Below are positions 59,717 through 64,000 of a stretch of 64,000 nt of DNA, piece by piece (within the stretch, counting starts at the first letter, position 1; every line of letters begins with the position of its first letter). The notes under the pieces are model-generated. The model was not told the origin of the DNA, made no database searches, and worked only from the letters and a program-made list of their open reading frames with translations. The DNA lies in assembly GCF_000002985.6 (NCBI RefSeq), contig NC_003279.8:5890001-5954000 (forward strand), written 5' to 3'. This DNA comes from Caenorhabditis elegans. Its lineage: Eukaryota > Nematoda > Chromadorea > Rhabditida > Rhabditidae. A program made the position numbers and the translations under genes.

Positions 59717-62700
59717 GCTACAAAATATAGTTGCAAGACAAGATTTCTTCAAAATAAAGTAACAAAATAAATTACGACAATGATTCTTTTCTTTCTTTAT
59801 GTTCACCTCGAATTAGTTTATTTCCATAACAAAAAAAATGAAACCAAACGAAAACGTTCAGAAATCAAGAGTAGTGAGCCAACGTCGTTGTCAATAGCTT
59901 GGATCGTGAGAAAATTTACTGCTTCTATTCATTATGGTGAGTCTTTTCTTTTCCTTTTCATAAAATAACGTCTGTGAGAAAAATGGAATCAGAAGAATTA
60001 AGGTTTACTTCAAATGGCTAAAGTTAGGTTTGATATTAAACCTCAAATCGATTATATCTAGTTGTTGCAAGTTGCAACTCGAAACTTTACGTTAAAAACA
60101 TTATTTTGAAAAAAAATGTATGCCTTGATTAGTATATCTTTATTCAAAATCGTCCTTTTGCCAAACTATTAGATTAATCAGTCAAAGTGTACCGTCACTT
60201 TGCAAAAAGTGTGTGCTTTTTGAAAAATGTAACGTAAAATACAAAAAAGCATACAAATCCATTATGGCATAGTCTATCACAAGTTCCAGCTACAAATAGA
60301 ATGTAAGAATTGGAAAAATAATCCCAGTGAGGCACTGATTATAAAGCATCTTCATTTTTCTTCTCGTCTCTTCATATATTAGCCCGATTAAACATCGTTC
60401 TTCATCGTCTTCATCCTCCCCTGTTTCCTCCCTTTTTAGTCTCATTTCTCATTGGCTCTTCCTATTTTTCGATGAAGAAGGCTCACCTCCGATTAAATGC
60501 TCTTTTTTTCATTGGATTTCTCGCGATTTTATATAATCTTAACATTGGTTTTTTGATTGGAATTGACAAATAAAAATGTAGAAACTAATCGCATCATTGC
60601 AAAAATGAATCTACTTTCCATATCGATCTGTCTTTTTGATTTCAATGTCTGACTTACTTTATTGTTAGGTCAATATTTTATTGTAACTTTCTCAGAAAAA
60701 AAGTCATGAAGGTGCCAGTGAGAAAACCGTTAAAACCCCATATAGTTTGAAAAATACCAAATATCATAACAAACATTTTTTTGTTTTAAAGTTTTATTTT
60801 CAGAGTCAAAAAATGACGATTACTGAGTTTCGCGACTCATAATTTTGGAGGTGATCAAAATAACAATTTCTATTACTAATTTTATACTCAAATAATTTTA
60901 CATATATTTGTATCTAAACATTGTAGGGGCTCAAACAAGCTATATTGCACTACTTAAAAAAGCCAAAATTTTTTGCAAAAGTAGCAATTTATCAAAAGTT
61001 GGATTTCAAATTCTCAATGATCTAAATGTTTTTGAATTAGAAAAAAGGAAATTCGGATTTCCACCACAATATTATTAGCTTTGTTTTCATTTAAAACGAA
61101 AAGTGAAATATTGTAACATAATTTTATTTTGTGGCTTACCTGTTAATTTGCCTACCTCGTCTATACATAAGATGCCATTTATTTTCATCTAAAATCTCAT
61201 TAGTTGAACGATTCTAGAAGTTGCCAAAGATGAACATGTCCGGAAATTGTTCAACCTAACTATATTTTGAAAATTAACAAATTTCATAGTATTTTCACAA
61301 AATCCATTTTTAAATTTTACAAGATTTTTTTTTTGATTATTTTGCACTTCTCTAATAATCTTATACATAAACTCTGAAAATTGAAAATGCAAATTTTAGT
61401 TCTCTGGGTCTATTAAAGATTGAAAAACATTTATTTTAACATATGGAAAATAGTCAAAACCAACGGAGATGCACCACAGAAAATCCTGGTAAAAGACTAA
61501 TAAAGGAAAAACGGATTGCAAAGTATGAAAAATGTTTTTTAAAGATATCGAAAAGAAAACGTGTATATGGCTCACTGAAATGTTTTTTATTAAATTGAAT
61601 TTTCTTGAGCACTTGACAATTCATCAAATATAGAAATATCTCAAAGTTATACAAAATCATAAATTGATATGAATATTGTACACGAGAGGCAACTTTCTGC
61701 AAAGTTGAAAGTTTAACCTTTAACCTAATGTCAAATGACCATCTATTAATGACGAAATGCTAATTTTTCTGACCAAAAAAAATCCTAGAAGCTAGAAAGT
61801 TGATCATCACAAATCTCTTCAGAATACGTAAATAGTTACTCTCTCTCATTTTCCACATCCTCGGCATTCAGAGGCAACTGCCTGCCAAATTATGGCAACT
61901 TCCTCTGTGTTTACCTCCTTGAAACTGTTTTCTTCAACAGTTTTTTACAAGTTTCAATGGATTATAGATCTGATGATAGATCTATCTATTTCTGACTATT
62001 TTTCAATTTTTTTCATCTATTTCTCCCAATTTCTCTCACTTTTCTTCACTCTATAAATTGCTTCGAATTGTCAAGTTTTTCCAAGCAATTACGTGTTTCT
62101 TTTCACACAAACACAGCGACTTCATGAGGAAGAGTTACGTCCTTTTTGCGTCGGGTTTAATTGGAGAATGGAAGGACACTTTTTTGGCTAAAAACGGAAA
62201 AGGGACTTCTTTTTCTCATTTTTTGACTTTTAGATCACTTCTTGGAAACACATTTCTCACCGCTTGTTTCTATTCCGGAACTTTTTTGTTTTCAAGTCAA
62301 TTGTTTTTTTATGAAGTGGCTCCGGGAAGGCTTGTTTCAGAAATTTGTTTTTTTTTCAAAACAGAAAAGTGTTTTGGTTAACCATTGTTTTGCTCAAAAA
62401 CCAACCAGACCGGCTGTAAATTTTGACGCATTTCTTGAAAAAGTACATGCGCATTGCTTACAATTCCAAAAAGTCTAAAATTCAAAATAACCACAAAGAA
62501 ATTTGTTTAAAGTTGAGTGTAATATTTTTCAACTGTGACGGATTTTTCAAAATTTGAATTCTTCAATATTTATTGATTTTGTTTTTTTTTGTAGTACTTC
62601 TGAATTTCAGAGTATTTTTGATATTTGAAAACTAAATTCCATTTTTGGTAGATGACCTTTGAAAATTTTCAGTCTCGGCTCAGCGAGCAAAAACTATGAG

Positions 62701-63437
62701 AATTTTGAGAGAATTCTTGAGAGAGAATTCTTTGTCTAGCTTCCATAAACCTTCCAATTTTCAAAGGTACATGAACATATAAATGACGTTCAACTGTACC
62801 CAAGGGACACCCAACTCATCAGCTTCTTCTCATTTTTTTTTCGATGAAATCAATTTACATTTGACCCCCATCATTTCTCTCTTATTCCATTTATCGGTGC
62901 CCATTCATCTAGAAGCTGCAACCCAAATTAGTGCCTTTTGTTTCCTCCCTTCCTCTCGTAAAATAGTTGCTCTTGAGCATTTCCGTGCTCGAAAAAAAGC
63001 TCAAGAACTTGCCCGTGTGGTACTCTAGATATTTTCTATTTTTCTAAACTTTTTTCTATGAATTTCTAAAAAAAAAAAGAAGACAAAAACAAGAAAATGT
63101 TGAACGATGAAGTGGTGAGTTCAGTTTTTTCTAACCTTCTCCAAACTTCAAGAAATTAAATTCCATCGTTCTTGAATTCAAAATAATTTTTTTTAAATAA
63201 GAAAAAAACATTTTATGTTTGAAAAGCGGAAAATTGAATTTGAATTATTTATTGATGAATTCTTCATGTTCCTTCCGTTTTTTGTTTCATTTTTCGTGCA
63301 TTCATGTTTGCAAACTTGCTCCGATTATACGATTTTTCTATTTGGTTTGTCAAAACTACTTTGAATTACCAGAGTTACCACAAGAAGTAATTGATGAAGT
63401 TGTAACAATGTAAATTGATTTATTTTAGTTTTCGAAA

Positions 63438-63457
63438 TACCGTAGCTCCTCTATTAG
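63438..63457. repeat. Solo end related to the 59631 element
   Basis: TACCGTAGCTCCTCTATTAG matches the left terminal repeat at 59631-59650 at 18 of 20 positions. No partner end was seen nearby, so it is a truncated copy or solo end. Confidence 0.45.
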
Positions 63458-64000
63458 TTTTTTACGCCTCGGTTCAACTTGATATTTCAGTTGTCGTTTG
63501 TTCAATGGCACATTGTTTTGTAATTAATTACTTATTGTTATCTTCAACATAAACAAAATCATCATCTTCCCAATTGAAATAGCGGGGTGCAATACTATAA
63601 TATTATAGGAAAAAACGGAAACTGAGTCTTCGAATTTCGGAATTCCCAAATAACATTTGTTGCCCTTTTTTTTTTAAAGTTTTTTAAAAATTATTTTAAA
63701 AATATGTTTGATTTAGAATCTACTCGAGGCGTTAAGGGGCGCTACTCCCTTGCACTAGTCTGACCCACCGGCATTGTATACAATTATTTTTCCGACTAAT
63801 CGAAAACGTATCAACACTAAAAATAGATAATTCCAAACATATACATACCACTTAAAAATTGACAAATAACTAATTCATTCGTAAAATCTCGTATCTCGCG
63901 AGCGTTTTAAATTCTCGTTTCTTTTCAGTGTTCTTGGAACTTTTGAAATGTTTATGCTTCTCAAATTTGAAATGTTTTTCTGGATTCTGAGAAGATGGAG

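Larger units (their letters stand above)
57343..64000. other. Gene-poor right end, 6.7 kb
   Basis: Open frames here are short, phenylalanine/leucine/serine-rich and lack consistent splice sites or protein motifs. I see repeats (listed separately), CT-rich tracts such as about 60355-60480, and AT-rich sequence. The position upstream of the next chromosomal gene suggests a long promoter or a large first intron. One tiny candidate first exon (63097-63114) is described under findings. Confidence 0.5.

Noticed and set aside
62058..62381. 107-codon Phe-rich frame at the right end
   Set aside because: Composition follows T-rich DNA; no start or splice context and no recognisable domain.
63369..63413. 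LPELPQEVIDEVVTM stretch resembling the start of an F-box
   Set aside because: It ends at a stop after a few residues, has no compatible upstream exon, and the match is too short to support a gene or pseudogene.
1..64000. CRISPR arrays, bacterial operon signals, functional tRNA or rRNA genes
   Set aside because: None seen. The sequence is eukaryotic with introns; the only tRNA-like piece (24026-24093) has unpaired stems.

Overview
The window is nematode nuclear DNA and almost certainly Caenorhabditis elegans. It is AT-rich, its short introns start GT(A/G)AG and end in TTTTCAG, genes are compact, and several predicted proteins match C. elegans proteins I know. The aurora kinase (305 aa) reads as AIR-2 and the G-alpha subunit (408 aa) as GPA-14. 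The combination of an ABC transporter, a tyrosinase, STAM, AIR-2 and GPA-14 fits the C34G6/B0207 region of chromosome I from memory. No database was searched. Exon coordinates were derived by hand from reading frame, splice sites and protein continuity.

Layout from left to right: (1) 1-5636 (+), a P-glycoprotein (pgp-2) missing only its N-terminus. (2) 6888-7339 (+), a small lysine-rich protein. (3) 8321-12034 (+), a secreted tyrosinase with four ShK domains (tyr-4). (4) 12262-14639 (-), the endosomal sorting adaptor stam-1. (5) 16711-27782 (+), a 1768-residue HEAT-repeat protein of the MROH1 family, whose introns hold several transposon-like elements. (6) 29055-45348 (+), a giant secreted protein of about 3679 residues with about 65 two-cysteine repeats followed by a cysteine-free charged tail. 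(7) 45537-46944 (-), a GPN2-type GTPase. (8) 47484-48689 (+), air-2. (9) 52419-55537 (+), gpa-14. (10) 55757-57342 (-), a tau-tubulin/casein-kinase-1-like kinase. (11) 57343-64000, about 6.7 kb with no gene I can support.

The genes belong to unrelated pathways: membrane transport, cuticle or extracellular chemistry, endosomal sorting, RNA polymerase/GTPase assembly, mitosis and sensory signalling. The arrangement is mostly convergent pairs with short shared 3' ends (tyr-4/stam-1, giant gene/GPN2, gpa-14/kinase) and divergent pairs sharing an upstream region (stam-1/MROH1, GPN2/air-2). I see no tight downstream operon gene.

The most striking items are the giant repeat protein, whose 20 repeat-region introns all sit at the same place in the repeat, and a perfect 273-bp inverted copy of exon 2 of the MROH1-like gene lying in one of its own later introns. 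Next are a long TTTTACTAC foldback element carrying a nested 356-bp palindrome, and a decayed, frameshifted repeat exon inside the giant gene.
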